From positions 29,352,063-29,416,062 of the forward strand of contig CM020619.1 in the NCBI GenBank assembly GCA_009829735.1: DNA of 64,000 bases. Reading direction: 5' to 3'. Positions 31,785 through 41,967 of this stretch are shown piece after piece. How positions within the stretch are numbered: position 1 is the first letter of the stretch; every line of letters starts with the position of its first letter. The position numbers and the translations under genes are program-made. The DNA is from Pyropia yezoensis. Lineage: Eukaryota; Rhodophyta; Bangiophyceae; Bangiales; Bangiaceae. Under the pieces are notes generated by a model. The model worked only from the letters and a program-made list of their open reading frames with translations. It was not told the origin of the DNA and searched no databases.

Positions 31785-32317
31785 TGGGGGGGGGGGAGGG
31801 GGGGGTACGGATGGTAGAAAGGAGCGCGCCAATGAAAGGGAACAACCACTGGGCAGGAGAAGGGTGGAAACGGGTTGACGCAACAGAAAAGGATGGCGTT
31901 TGAAAAGGTATAGGCCGCGGGTCAGAGCAGCAGAGGCGGGAGAGGGCGGATGAGCAAGAAAGTGGAGTGCAGCGCGGCGGAGCGTCGACGCCGGCGTTAA
32001 CGTTCCCGCGTGTCTATCTAGCCTAGGTAAGTGTCCTAGAAGACCTTAGAGATGTATACAACGGGCGTCCTCGGAATTGAATGAACTTCTTCAGCAGGAA
32101 ATCTCCTTCGTCGTGTCGTACTGCGGCCGACATCCGCGACGACACCTCAATGTTGTCGTCTTCGTCGTGGGGGACCCAACTGACTGTGAGAGTGACCTTG
32201 CCCCCCCGCGACAGCCACGCCCCTGACGTACACCGACACCGATCATTCTCTCCTCCCCACTTCCTTTCACCCCCCCCCCCGCTGCCTCGGCAGGGTGGCT
32301 GGCCGCCCCCTTTCCCC
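31785..32317. other. Divergent intergenic region between bS6m and formiminotransferase genes
   Basis: Shared upstream region of two divergently read genes. It has a G run at about 31787-31806 next to the bS6m start and a C run at 32269-32280 just before the other start. The plus-strand frame is open from 32081, so a longer N-terminus or a short 5' intron is possible. Confidence 0.45.
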
Positions 32318-33529
32318 ATGCTGCGAGTCAACCTATATTTCAGCACCGCCCGGGGGGTGGGGGCGGCTGTGCCCCCCGCCCTCACCGCCCTCCTCGCTAC
32401 CCGGACCGCGGGACAGTCGGCCACTGGGGCCTCAGACCCCGTTGTCGCCTCGGCGGCGTTGACGTCGCCGTCTGCGTCGGGGGGCGCGGGAACCCTTGCG
32501 CGGCCCCCACCCCCCCCCCTCTCCTTCCTCGACGGCGACGCGGCGGGCACGACGGTCCTCAACGTGTTTGACGACGCGGCGTACCACCGTACCAACGTGT
32601 CGCTGGCGGGTGCCGACGCGGGCGCGCTGGCCGCGGCGGCCACCGGCCTTATCGGTGCTGTTGCGCCGCGGCTGTCGCTGGTCGGCCACTCGGGCACCCA
32701 CCCGCGGGTGGGGGTGGTGGACCACGTGTCAGTGCAGCCAATGAAAGGGGGGGGGGGGGGGGCAGGGGGGGGGGGTGCGGTGCCGCCCCTCGCCGCAGGC
32801 GCCGGCGCCGGCGACTCCCCCGCGGCGCACGGCGGGCCGGCGGGGATGGCCGCCGCCCGCCGGCTGGCCATGGCCATTGGCCGCGCGCTCGGCGCCGACG
32901 TTGGGCTGTATGTGCTGCTGTACGGGATGACCCCGCCCGGGGGCGGCGGCTGCGGCGGCGGCAGCGGCGGCGGCGGTGGGAGTGCGCGATCGCTCGCCTC
33001 TCTTCGTCGGTCGGTTGGTTACTTCACACCCACCCACCCTGGCGGCGGGCCACGGGGCGCCGCTCCGCTGTGGGCCGGCCCGCTCCCCTCACCCCCTCAC
33101 GGTGGCGGCTTCCCCGCGGCCGACTTTGGCCCACCCGTGGTGGACCCCGCGGTTGGGGTGGTAGCGGTCGGCGCGTCCCTGCCTGTCCGCAACGTCAATG
33201 TCGTGCTGTCCGCGGTGGTGGCGCGACTGCCGGGGGGGCAGCGGCCTGAGGACGGTGGTCCCGTCCTTCTCACTGCAGCGAGGGCGCTCGCGGCAGCCGT
33301 CCGCGGCGCTGGCCGCGGTGGTGACACGGCCATGGCCGGGGTCGAGGCGATGGGCCTGGCTACTGTCGGGGGGGGCGCCGAGGTGGCGTGCAATGTCGGC
33401 GCCGACGCGGATGCGGCGGCGCTCGTCGCCGCCCTGACGCGTCTGGCGCCCACCCGCGGCGTCGCGGTCGTCCACGCCTATGACCCAGGCGATGGGGGGC
33501 GTCACGTTGAGGGGGAGGCGCGCCGTTGA
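32318..33529 (+). CDS. Formiminotransferase (FTCD N-domain type, plant-like)
   Basis: 403 residues, single exon, starting MLRVNLYFSTARG as family members do. Family enzymes move a formimino or formyl group between glutamate and tetrahydrofolate. Seen in order: TVLNVFDDAAYHRTNVSLAG; the substrate-binding stretch GHSGTHPRVGVVDHVSVQPM with the conserved His near residue 130; ADVGLYVLLYG; ASLRRSVGYF; ADFGPPVVDPAVGVVAVGA; NVNVVLS; VEAMGLATVGGGAEVACNV near the end. Poly-Gly insertions interrupt two loops. It lacks the cyclodeaminase half found in animals, as in plants, where the role is less certain. It reads away from the bS6m gene. The N-terminus is uncertain, since the frame is open upstream. 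Confidence 0.88.
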   Translation: MLRVNLYFSTARGVGAAVPPALTALLATRTAGQSATGASDPVVASAALTSPSASGGAGTLARPPPPPLSFLDGDAAGTTVLNVFDDAAYHRTNVSLAGADAGALAAAATGLIGAVAPRLSLVGHSGTHPRVGVVDHVSVQPMKGGGGGAGGGGAVPPLAAGAGAGDSPAAHGGPAGMAAARRLAMAIGRALGADVGLYVLLYGMTPPGGGGCGGGSGGGGGSARSLASLRRSVGYFTPTHPGGGPRGAAPLWAGPLPSPPHGGGFPAADFGPPVVDPAVGVVAVGASLPVRNVNVVLSAVVARLPGGQRPEDGGPVLLTAARALAAAVRGAGRGGDTAMAGVEAMGLATVGGGAEVACNVGADADAAALVAALTRLAPTRGVAVVHAYDPGDGGRHVEGEARR

Positions 33530-34210
33530 GTGGCGAGGAGGGGGAGAGCGAACGCGCGCCCTCTCACCCATGCCAGCGGCGGCGTAGGTGGGCTTTCCCA
33601 CCTTCCCCTCTTCCCTTTCCGCCCGCCCCACCCCGCTCGGCGCGCGGCTTGCGCCCGATGAGGCAGGGCGGCCGGCGGACACCCCGACTGCCACGCGTTT
33701 ACGATGGTGCACGCGCAACAGGGACACGAGGCCGTGGCGACGGCGGCGGCGTGGTACGGCGGCTTGCTCTTTCCGGCTCGCAGTGGCCCCGCCGTCCGCC
33801 GACGGAAAACGTTCACGTGACCAGGACGGGAGTTGCGGGCGACTTCGCCGGCAGTCGGGACGTTTACATAGGAGCTGGTGGGTATCATCCTGGAGAACCA
33901 CGAGCGCCGCTACACCCCCCCGTCCGGTACTCCTGCCTGTCTGTCGGGAAAGCAGGAGGGCCGGCCGAGTGCCACCGCCATGGAGAGGAGGCTTGCGGGG
34001 GGGGAGGGGTAGAGGGGGCGTCGCACCGCCGGCGGCTCGGCGGCTGGCCAGCGTTCCTTTAGAGGCAAGTCCGCCGTCGCTATCAACGGCGGTCGCCGCC
34101 GCTGCGCAGATGCGAGGGGTCGCGCGCACGGTCCCCTTCCTCCCCCCGTCGCCTCGCGGGGCAGTGCACAGCGCGGCCCTACGGGCCGCGGTCAGGACCC
34201 CCCGGGTTTG
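33530..34210. other. Intergenic, convergent genes
   Basis: GC-rich DNA between the formiminotransferase stop and the stop of the membrane protein on the other strand. Open frames are present but none has protein-like features I can defend. Confidence 0.45.
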
Positions 34211-36670
34211 TTACTTGGTGCGGCCCACACGGCCGACGCCCCGTGTCGCACCCCCGAGCACCGACGTGACGCCACCGCCCAGCCCCCCGCCGCCGGCAGG
34301 TATCCGGCCACCACCACCGGCAAATCCCCCTCCCGACGCGGGGGTGGCCGTCGTCCCCCCACCCGCCCCGGCGGCGGCAGGCGGCGGCACCCCCCCCCCC
34401 CCCTTGCCGCTGCTGCTGCCGCCGCTGCCGCCCCCCCCCGGGAGCTTTGCGAACGCCGCCACCGCGACGGGCGCCAGCAGCCCCCCCCGCCGCCCCCGGT
34501 GGCGTACGGCCATGACGAGGGCGTAGAGGACCATTGGCGCCACCGCCGCCACCGACACGGAGGCGGTCGCGACGGCGACGCGAACGACGCGGGTGGGGGC
34601 GTAGCCGTTGCGCGCAATCACCAGCACCGCCTCGTGGTGGGCCACGAGCGCGCCAGCCACCCCGTACATGGCGCCCAGGGAACTGTCGGCAGTGGGCGCC
34701 CAGTTGATGGTCGTCGCGGCCCGCCGGGCGGTGCTTCGCCACGCGGCGCCCGCGACCTCCGAAACGGCCAAGCTGCCAATGGCGAGGAGGCTCAGCATCA
34801 GCAGGACGATGAGGAGCAAAAGAAAGAGCAGCCGCCTGGGGCCCCACTTGACCGCGGGTGTGTGGAGAAAATAGTGGGCGACGGCGACGAGTTCGGGGAC
34901 CACCACCAGCACCGAAAGGATAATGTCCGTGGGGTTGGCAGGGTCCTGGGGCTCCTCCAACCCGAAAACGGACCGGTCGTACTGGCCAGACAGGCGCGCC
35001 AGCTCGCCGTTGAGAGAAGCCAAAACTCGCGGCCGAAGACGGCGTGCCTGCAAAACCCCCGACACGAGGTTTGTGCTCTGCGACGCAATGTTGAGCAGCA
35101 GCACCCGCTGCTTGAGGGAGAGCGCGAGTATGCGCTCCTCCAGGCTATCCGGGTCGAGCTCCCGGAGGCCCCGTCCAAGAAACAACGGGTCTGGCGGGTA
35201 AGGCTGTGAGTGGTACAACCCAGACGTCCGCAGGTTGACCACCACCCCCGCCGGTTCTGGGACAGAAACCGGCCGGAGGCCCGGATCCAATACCCACGTG
35301 GTGGCCAACAGCGCCTCTGGGCCCACGAGGCCGTCAAACGGCGCGCCACCCGCATCAACGACGGTGCGGAAGGGGGTGACGCCGTCGCACAGGCGGACAA
35401 CGTCCTGCACAAACGTGTCGCGGCGCCCCGAGCAAAGGATGTAGGCAAGCGCGTCGGGCCACCCGGTCGCGTTGACACCCGAGCGACTCACTTGCAGTGG
35501 CTGCCAGTCTGGGTCGGGGTGCCGGCCGTTGGTTGCCGCCCAGTGCGGGGGCGTCTCCCCGTCGAGCGTCCACCCGATCGTCACCGTGTCCCGGTCCTGC
35601 CTCAGCCGCCCATCCGGCTCACGGTAGGCGGGGTGCGTCTGTTCCACCGCCGCGTTCAGCCGGTACTCGGCGGAGCGGTTGCCGATCCAGTCGCTGCGGG
35701 CGAGTAGCCCCCGCCCCAACGACAGGAGGTCTCGCCGGAACATGGGCACAATCGCCTCCCGCGTCCACCCCGCGCCGAGGTAGGTGAGGACGGGGGTACC
35801 GGCGAGGGATGCCCGCAGGCCACACCCGCCGTCGTCCCCGCGGCCGGCGGGCCCGCCCGACACGGCCGAGCAGTTGAGCAGCGCCGAGGCGGTGGCCATG
35901 TCAATCGCCGCGGGGGAGCGGCAGCCCACGTCAATGCACACGCCCACCACCGCGCTGTGGGCGGCGAGGACCTCGAACTTGCCCGTGTGGCGGGCGAACC
36001 CGCCGAGGAGGGTGTTGCGCTGCAGACTCAACGGCTTGAACAGCTGGTTGTCATAGAGTGTCGCTCGAAAGCCGCCGCCGTCCCCAGTTGGGTCGGGAAT
36101 GGTATTGTTGTTGTCTTCCCGCCCCAGCACGACGGTGCCACCGGCCACGTCGCCCTGCCCGTCGACGCCCGCGTCCACGTAGCTGTACGCCCCGCCGCTG
36201 TCGTCGGTAACGGGGCGGCAGGGGCGGTCGCGCCCCGGGGTGGGGAAGGTCTCGACCGACTCGGAGACGCGGCGCGCCAGCGCCGGGCCGTCGCGGGACC
36301 AGGCCGTCGCCAGCGTGGCGGCCAGCCGCTCATCGTCCAGGTGGTACTGGCTGGGAAGCATGTTGGCGTCCAGCGCAGACGCACACATCCCACCCCGGAT
36401 GGTCACCTCGCTGCGGAACCGCTTTGACTTGGAGTTTTTGTTTGACAGGGGGCACTGCAGCCAGCACAGGTCCGACACTCCCCCATAGCCGGGCACGTAG
36501 GAGGGGGGGAACGGCAACGTGCGGTACCTGACGGGAGACTCGTCGGCCGCCGCGTCGGCCGCCGCCGCCGCACCCCACACGGACGCCGCGGCAAGGATAT
36601 GGGCCACCGCCGCCACGGGGGCGGCCTTGCCGCCCGGCCGCCAGACCAGTACCGCGGGCACCCCCGTCAT
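34211..36670 (-). CDS. Large secreted/membrane protein of unknown function
   Basis: 819 residues, single exon. I placed the start at MTGVPAVLVW, which gives a hydrophobic Ala-rich signal segment at about 15-40. An ectodomain of some 550 residues follows, with scattered Cys (CWLQCPL, GVCIDVGC, CGL, ILCSGR, RLCDG), several N-x-S/T sites (NRS, NCS, NAT) and YLGAGWTREAIVPMF. After a helical stretch rich in Leu (LSLKQRVLLLNIASQSTNLVSGVLQ) come hydrophobic segments near 605-625, 640-665, 690-715 and 725-750: an ILSVLVVVPELVAV segment, LLFLLLLIVLLMLSLLA, GAMYGVAGALV and VAVATASVSVAAVAPMVLYALV. The C-terminus is Gly-rich and low in complexity. I do not recognise the family. The topology suggests an exoplasmic domain anchored by a C-terminal membrane bundle. 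Confidence 0.75.
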   Translation of the reverse strand: MTGVPAVLVWRPGGKAAPVAAVAHILAAASVWGAAAAADAAADESPVRYRTLPFPPSYVPGYGGVSDLCWLQCPLSNKNSKSKRFRSEVTIRGGMCASALDANMLPSQYHLDDERLAATLATAWSRDGPALARRVSESVETFPTPGRDRPCRPVTDDSGGAYSYVDAGVDGQGDVAGGTVVLGREDNNNTIPDPTGDGGGFRATLYDNQLFKPLSLQRNTLLGGFARHTGKFEVLAAHSAVVGVCIDVGCRSPAAIDMATASALLNCSAVSGGPAGRGDDGGCGLRASLAGTPVLTYLGAGWTREAIVPMFRRDLLSLGRGLLARSDWIGNRSAEYRLNAAVEQTHPAYREPDGRLRQDRDTVTIGWTLDGETPPHWAATNGRHPDPDWQPLQVSRSGVNATGWPDALAYILCSGRRDTFVQDVVRLCDGVTPFRTVVDAGGAPFDGLVGPEALLATTWVLDPGLRPVSVPEPAGVVVNLRTSGLYHSQPYPPDPLFLGRGLRELDPDSLEERILALSLKQRVLLLNIASQSTNLVSGVLQARRLRPRVLASLNGELARLSGQYDRSVFGLEEPQDPANPTDIILSVLVVVPELVAVAHYFLHTPAVKWGPRRLLFLLLLIVLLMLSLLAIGSLAVSEVAGAAWRSTARRAATTINWAPTADSSLGAMYGVAGALVAHHEAVLVIARNGYAPTRVVRVAVATASVSVAAVAPMVLYALVMAVRHRGRRGGLLAPVAVAAFAKLPGGGGSGGSSSGKGGGGVPPPAAAGAGGGTTATPASGGGFAGGGGRIPAGGGGLGGGVTSVLGGATRGVGRVGRTK

Positions 36671-37368
36671 GGGAGAGACGGGGGAGGGGGGCGAGCGACG
36701 CGAGACACGTCCTGATCTGCCCGCCCCGTGGGCCGTGCCGGGCAGGTCAGGGGGGAGGGAGGGGGGGGGGGGCGGAACGAGGCAGAGGGAATGAGGGGTA
36801 GGGCCGCAGAAGGGGCTGGGCAGCGCCCGCCCGTGGGGGAACGCGTCCGAGGGCGACGGGGAAGTTACTCCGACGGGGACGGGGCGACTCTGGAGCGGCG
36901 GCACCGGCGGGCGGACGCCGAAGAAAATACCGGGCGGGGCCACCGCGATCCCCCCACCCGCGATCCCCCCACCCCCCCCGGGGGGGGTGGGGGGACCGCG
37001 ATCCCCCCACCCCCCCGGGGGGGGTGGGGGGATCGCGGTGGCCCCGCCCGGTGCCATGCTGACGCGGCTGGGCAGAGGTGGTGCGTCCTCGTCAGCCGCC
37101 AAATGGCGGGAGGGGGGCGCGGCCGCGCGCGGGGCAGGCCTGCAGGAGGGTGGCCTTTGCCGAGACTGCGCGGAGCTCCTCTGGGGATACAGACCGGTCC
37201 GACACGCCGAGATCGGCCCCAGACCCCGTGGACAGGTGTTGCGGCATCCGATGGACTTATGTAGCATCGTCAGCCCGCCCTCGTGAGGCCTCACGCGTCT
37301 GCCGAGAGGTTCAGCCAGAGATCTTTCTTGGTGTGACCGGTGCGAGTGCCCCCGATCGTCGCGTCCGC
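36671..37368. other. Upstream region of the membrane protein gene
   Basis: It contains G runs at 36755-36772 and a long palindrome (listed separately); otherwise no gene is supported. The minus frame is open from 37294 into the gene, but it passes through the palindrome. Confidence 0.5.
36929..37052. repeat. Long palindrome with perfect 31-bp arms
   Basis: Left arm 36929-36959 is the exact reverse complement of right arm 37022-37052. Between them CCCCCCACC...GGTGGGGGG dyads are nested, and GCGATCCCCCCACC occurs three times on plus. It can form a cruciform or hairpin 260 bases upstream of the membrane protein ATG. Confidence 0.9.
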
Positions 37369-37745
37369 TACCACCTTTGCTGCCGCTCCCGCCCCCGCTT
37401 GCGCGCCCACCCCCCCCCCGGCCTTCCCCACCCCGTCACTCCTCGCTATGCCCTCTCGCCGGCTGTTGAAACTCATCGGCTTTGCTGGGGCGGCCGCCCC
37501 GGGCGGTCGCGTCCACAGGATGGTCTCACCGGACCTACCGACGCGAGGCCACAGGCGCCAAGACGGGTTGCGTGGGCGCCCGTCGTTTGTGCCCCCCAAC
37601 CCACACGTGGTCGCCGGCTTTTTCCGCCCGTTGATCTCTTTGGGTGTGTCAGTCCGGCATCCTGGCGCGGCAAGGCGGCTCGGAGCGACGGTCGTGCGGG
37701 GGTTGGGGCACGGCGCGCCGGGTGGCCACGGGGCACGCATCCCCT
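37369..37745. repeat. Dispersed repeat R1, copy 1
   Basis: It aligns with 47691-48068 over its whole length, from ACCTTTGCTGCCGCTCCCGCC to GGGGCACGCATCCC, with many substitutions and small indels. Internal anchors include GCGCCAAGACGGG and TGCGTGGGCGCCCGTC. No terminal inverted repeat or LTR-like ends are evident. Confidence 0.8.
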
Positions 37746-37812
37746 GCGCAGAGATCCTTAAAAGCGGGATCCACAACAAGTCGAGCCCGTTTCTCGCCGG
37801 GAAAGCTTGTAC

Positions 37813-38640
37813 GCGGCTTGGGGAGCTGATGGGGCTGGCCTGCGGCGGTGGCCTGCCGCTGGGGACTGCTGCGGTGGCCTGCGGGGTTTGCCGGCGGCTG
37901 GGGCGTTCGTTGGCGGGGCTGGCCGGCGGGGTCGGGTGACCGGTGGGGGTGGCCGGCGGGGTTGGCCTGCGGCGATGGTCTGCCGCTGTGAATTGCGGCG
38001 TGGCCTGCGGGGGTGGCCTGTCGCTGTGGCCTGCGGGGGTGGCTGGCGGGGGTCGTCGGCGGGGTTGGCCGGCGGAGTTAGGTGGCCGCCAGACCTGGGC
38101 GGCGGCGGTGCACCGGTTGTGCCTGGTCAAGTGCCGTTTCCCCTCTCCCACGCCGCCGCTACCGCCGCTTCTGCCCCCGCTGTGGCCACCGCTGCCAGCC
38201 ATCCGACCGTGGCTGCAGTGACACAGCCGCGAGGGTTGTGGCCCGAGGCAGTAGTCTGCGGCGCTGGCCGGCTTGGGTGGCCGGCGGGGTTGGCCTGCGG
38301 GGGGAGCCGGCGGCTGTGGTCGGCGGAAGTGACCCCAGCAGTAGCCTGCGGCGGTGGCCAGCTGGTGTGGCCGGCTGATGTGGCCGGCTGGTGTGGCCGG
38401 CGGCGGTGGCTGGCGGTGGTGGCCGGCGACGGTGGCCGGCGGCGGTGGCTTTTGACCGTTGCCTTCGGCGGTGGCCTGTGGAGATAGCCGGCGGGGGTCG
38501 CCGGCGGGGGTCGCCGCGGCGATGGCCGGCGACGGTGGCCTGCGGCTGTTGCCGGCAGAAGCGACCGGCAGCAGTGGCATGCGGCTGTGGTCGGCGGGGG
38601 TGGACGGCGGGGGGTGGACGGCAGGGGTGGCCTGCAGCTG
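37813..38640. repeat. Degenerate GGTGGCC(G/T)GCGG minisatellite
   Basis: Imperfect tandem units of about 12-24 bases built on GGTGGCCGGCGG and GGTGGCCTGCGG, on both sides of a non-repetitive island at about 38085-38245. Long frames across it on both strands are repeat artefacts. Confidence 0.75.
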
Positions 38641-39211
38641 TCCCTGTTGAGTCTTTGGGCAGTCAGCTCTTCATGGAGACGGGTGTTTCTTGTGGGAGTT
38701 TCAGGCACTTAGTCGGTATTAGCGACGCGTTAGCTTAACAGGACGCACTTTGTCGCACTTACTCCCGCTTTAAGTCGGCTCCGGCACCAAGATTCGAGGT
38801 CGTTTCACCCGTCGTTTCCGCCGGCAGGTCCTGTTCGACAAACCCCGACAAGCCGTTTTTCGGAAAAACAAGCTTGTCGTGGATCCCGGGTCAAGAGACG
38901 ACTGCGCTGCCACGCGCCCTCTACGCTCACCGGCGGCGGCACGGCGACCTCCTTCGCCGACACTAAATACATGTCGGGCCTCGCGGTCCGCGGCGGAGGG
39001 AGATGGCGCACGCACATGACGAAGAAATGCGGTCGCGTGGGCGCGGCGGTCCCCTCCCCGCCCACGGCTGCCACCCCCGCCCCCCCCCCCCCCCCGCCGC
39101 CCCCGCTTCCTTTCCCAGTCACCGCGCGCTCCTCCGGTACCGGTACCCGGGTGACCGGTCACTGCCACCCCCCAACTCCCCCCCGCCCTCCCTCCCCCCC
39201 CCCCCCCTGCC
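38641..39211. other. Upstream region of sulfotransferase-like gene
   Basis: No gene seen. C runs at 39067-39085 and 39195-39208 lie just before the start codon at 39212. Confidence 0.45.
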
Positions 39212-40060
39212 ATGGACGCGACCCGCGCCCCCGCCGGCCCCCCCGCCACTCGCGCGTCGACGCTCAAGGTCATTGGCGCCGGCTATGGCCGGACGGGCAC
39301 GCTGTCGCTCGCGCGGGCGCTCCACATCCTCTACAACGCCCCCGTCTACCACATGGAGTCGGTGCTGCTGCCGACGCCGCCAGCGTCGTCGGCGGGGGAC
39401 CTCGCCGCCTGGGACGCCGCGTCGCGCGACGCGGCCGGCCCCGGCCACCCCGACTGGGCCACCCTCCTCACCGACCGCGGCTACGCCGCCGCCGTCGATT
39501 TCCCCGTCTGCACCCACTATGCGGACCTCGCGGCGGCCTTTCCAGATGCCAAGGTCGTCCTGACGGTCCGGCCAGCAGCCGACTGGTTCCGTTCTTGGTC
39601 TACCCTCATCGACGCCCTCTGGGAGACGGTCCGCGGGTGGGGGTGGGCGGCGCCCCGCCTCCGCGCCGCCGCCGACTGGCAGACACGCACCATCTTTGGG
39701 CCACTCTTTGGCTCGTGGGACCTGGCCAAGCGGGGGGCGCACCTGAAAGAGGGGCCCTGCGTCGCCGCGTACGAGGCGCACAACGCGGCCGTGGTGGCGG
39801 CCATCCCCCCCGAGCGGCTGCTCGTGCTGCACCTCGGCGACGGCTGGGCGCCGCTGTGCGCCTTTTTGGGGCTCCCCGTCCCCGACGTGCCCTACCCGCG
39901 CGTCAACGCGGCGGGCGGCCTCCCCGCCGCGTTTGCGCGCGTCCGCAACGCGGCGATGCGGGAGCGGGCGCGGGGGGTCGCGCCCGCGGCGGTGGCGGCG
40001 GTGACGTTTGCGGCGGCCGTCGCGGCGACGGTGCTGGGGGGGGAGGTGGACCGGGCGTAG
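39212..40060 (+). CDS. Sulfotransferase-family P-loop protein
   Basis: 282 residues, single exon. Near residue 30 it has VIGAGYGRTGTLSLARAL, the 5'-phosphosulfate-binding loop of the Sulfotransfer_4 group, followed by YNAPVYHMESVLL, a strong family marker. Asp/Trp-rich WDAASRDAA and GYAAAVDFPVCTHYADL fit the family. VLTVRPAADWFRSW matches the 3'-phosphate-binding strand and helix. LLVLHLGDGWAPLCAFLGLPVPDVPYPRVN is the conserved C-terminal part. The last 25 residues are Ala/Val-rich (AVAAVTFAAAVAATVLGG) and may be a membrane anchor. Family members are predicted PAPS-dependent sulfotransferases; the substrate is unknown, though red algae make sulfated polysaccharides. Confidence 0.88.
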   Translation: MDATRAPAGPPATRASTLKVIGAGYGRTGTLSLARALHILYNAPVYHMESVLLPTPPASSAGDLAAWDAASRDAAGPGHPDWATLLTDRGYAAAVDFPVCTHYADLAAAFPDAKVVLTVRPAADWFRSWSTLIDALWETVRGWGWAAPRLRAAADWQTRTIFGPLFGSWDLAKRGAHLKEGPCVAAYEAHNAAVVAAIPPERLLVLHLGDGWAPLCAFLGLPVPDVPYPRVNAAGGLPAAFARVRNAAMRERARGVAPAAVAAVTFAAAVAATVLGGEVDRA

Positions 40061-40635
40061 GGGCGGGTAGGGGAGGGGGGGGGCGCCACCCACCCCGCCG
40101 CCGTGTCCGCACGGCCGGGGACGGGGGGGGGGGGGGGGGCATTGCCGCCGCTGTACGGCGTGCGCGGCCGGGGGCTGCTGGCCAGGGCGGCGGCGGCGGC
40201 CCGCGACGGACGGGCGCCGAGCGGACGCCGACGCTGGGCGCCGCCGACGGCAGCGGCGGCGCTGCGCCGAGCCGGGCGCGGCGACCGTCCCGCGTCGCCA
40301 CCGCGGCTGGCACCGGCGGCCGGCGGCTGGCGGGGGGGGCGTGGCGGTGGGGGTGTCCAGGGGGCGTGCCCCGGCAAGGGGGGGGTGCTTGCTAGATATT
40401 TTTCGTGTTTCTTTTGTGGGCGGCGCCACGCCTGCGCCACCCGGCCGGTCGCCCGTACACGCTGCCTGCGCCACGCCTGCGCGCCTGCCGTCGGGTTGGC
40501 AAGCGCACGGGTGCGGCGGGGTGCGCGGCCACGCTGGCCCCGCCCCCCCTGCTGCCCTGCAAGCACAAACTTGGCCGCGCACCGGCGGCGGGTTACAGCC
40601 CATAAGCAACGGTCTCCATTGATGCCAGATGACCC
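40061..40635. other. Intergenic, convergent genes
   Basis: GC-rich with G runs (40073-40083, 40125-40139). Nothing supported as a gene. Confidence 0.45.
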
Positions 40636-41967
40636 CTACAGCTCGGTCGTTGGGGACGTGGGCGGCGGCGCCGGCCGCGCCGCCGCCGCCGCCGCCCCCC
40701 CCGCCGCCGCCGCCCCCTCCGGCGGCACGCCCGCCATATTCTCCACAACCGGCCCAAAGGAGCGCACCAGCTCCTCCCCCCCCTTCCACGCGGCGCCAAC
40801 GGCAGCGCGGCCCATCCCCAGCGCCGCCTCCACCCCCCCTCCCACCGCCCCCACCGCCGCGCGGACGCCCTCGTTCCGCATCGCCTCGTCGCGCACCCCC
40901 CCGACGACGCCGCCCACCCGCTCCACCCCCGCCTCCACCCCGCGCCGCACCCCATACGTCTCGTCCGCGGCCTGGGCGGCGGCAACGACGCCGGACGTGA
41001 GCTCCGCCGTCTTGGTGCGCGCCAGCGCGCCGGCGGCAGCGACGCGCTCCGACAGCTGGTACGCCGCGTCCACGTCCGCCGCCGACGCGCGGACGCTGGC
41101 GACGGCGGGGCTCGCGTCCAGGGCGCCCGCCGCGCGGGCGGCTTCGGCGGTGACGCGGGCGAAAAAGGCGCGGATCGCCTCGGCGCGGGGGAGGCCCGCG
41201 GCGGCGGCGGCGGCGGCGGCTGCGGCGGCGGCCGCCGACGCGGTACTGTGCGACCGCCCGTCGGCGCCGCCCGCAAGCGGCGGCGTCGGCTCTGCCTCCG
41301 CCGCGGTGGCGGCGGCGGGCGTGCCGCCCGCCGCCGCGGCGGCGGGCGGCGGCGGCGGCGCGGCGCTCCACCCCGCCGCCGCGGGCGTGATGCACACGCG
41401 CACATCAGCGAGCGCCGAGTCGTGGAGGAGCAGCGCCGTCTGGCGGGCGGTCGGGGTATCAAAGACGAGCACCGCCTCCATCGAGGGGGCGGAATGGGCG
41501 GCGGCGGCACCGCCGGCGGCGGCGGGCACGTCGCGGGACCGGAGGGCGACGAGCTTGCCGCAAAAGGAGAAGAAGTCACGGAGGGTGGCCTCGGTCGTGC
41601 CGGGCGCCAGGCCCGTGACGAGGACGGAGCGCTCGAGCGAGTCGGGGGGGGGGAAGGGGGACGCGTCGTCGGTGGTGGGGGGGGGGGGGGGGGCGCCGGG
41701 GCCAGGGGGGGGGGGGTGGTGAGTGGGAGGGGGCGCGCAGCAATGTCCGGAGGGGGCAGCGGGGATGGGGTGAGCGGGGGAGAGAGCACGTGGCGAGGCA
41801 GCCCAGGAAGCAAAAGATGGGCGATGGCAGTGCGGTCGGGCAGTCAGTCCGACGGAGAGCGTAGCGCAGGAAACAGACCGCTCGTCGAGTTCGGCAGTCC
41901 CGGTCTGCGACACCGGGAAAAGGACCGCGAGAGTTTTGTCCCTGAGCTGCAGCAGTGGCGCCCGCAT
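40636..41967 (-). CDS. BPA1-like RRM protein (binding partner of ACD11 type)
   Basis: 443 residues in one frame; the true start is uncertain because the first 100 residues are Pro/Ser/Ala-rich and a G/C run at 41679-41720 could hide a splice site or indel. An RRM lies at about 110-190: SVLVTGLAPGTTEATLRDFFSFCG, then AVLVFDTPTARQTALLLHDSALADVRVCITPAA. This closely follows the plant ACD11-binding RRM proteins, including the ALLL...V.ITPA ending. After an Ala-rich linker the C-terminal half is helical (DVDAAYQLSERVAAAG, VGAVGGGVEAALGMGRAAVGAAWKGGEELV), again as in that family. Plant members act in membrane lipid and cell-death signalling; no role can be read here. Confidence 0.78.
   Translation of the reverse strand: MRAPLLQLRDKTLAVLFPVSQTGTAELDERSVSCATLSVGLTARPHCHRPSFASWAASPRALSPAHPIPAAPSGHCCAPPPTHHPPPPGPGAPPPPPTTDDASPFPPPDSLERSVLVTGLAPGTTEATLRDFFSFCGKLVALRSRDVPAAAGGAAAAHSAPSMEAVLVFDTPTARQTALLLHDSALADVRVCITPAAAGWSAAPPPPPAAAAAGGTPAAATAAEAEPTPPLAGGADGRSHSTASAAAAAAAAAAAAAGLPRAEAIRAFFARVTAEAARAAGALDASPAVASVRASAADVDAAYQLSERVAAAGALARTKTAELTSGVVAAAQAADETYGVRRGVEAGVERVGGVVGGVRDEAMRNEGVRAAVGAVGGGVEAALGMGRAAVGAAWKGGEELVRSFGPVVENMAGVPPEGAAAAGGAAAAAARPAPPPTSPTTEL

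Noticed and set aside
32081..32317. N-terminal extension of the formiminotransferase
   Set aside because: Contains a C run and sequence unlike the family; the family start motif begins at 32318.
37291..38580. 429-codon minus-strand frame
   Set aside because: Mostly translated minisatellite plus dispersed repeat R1.
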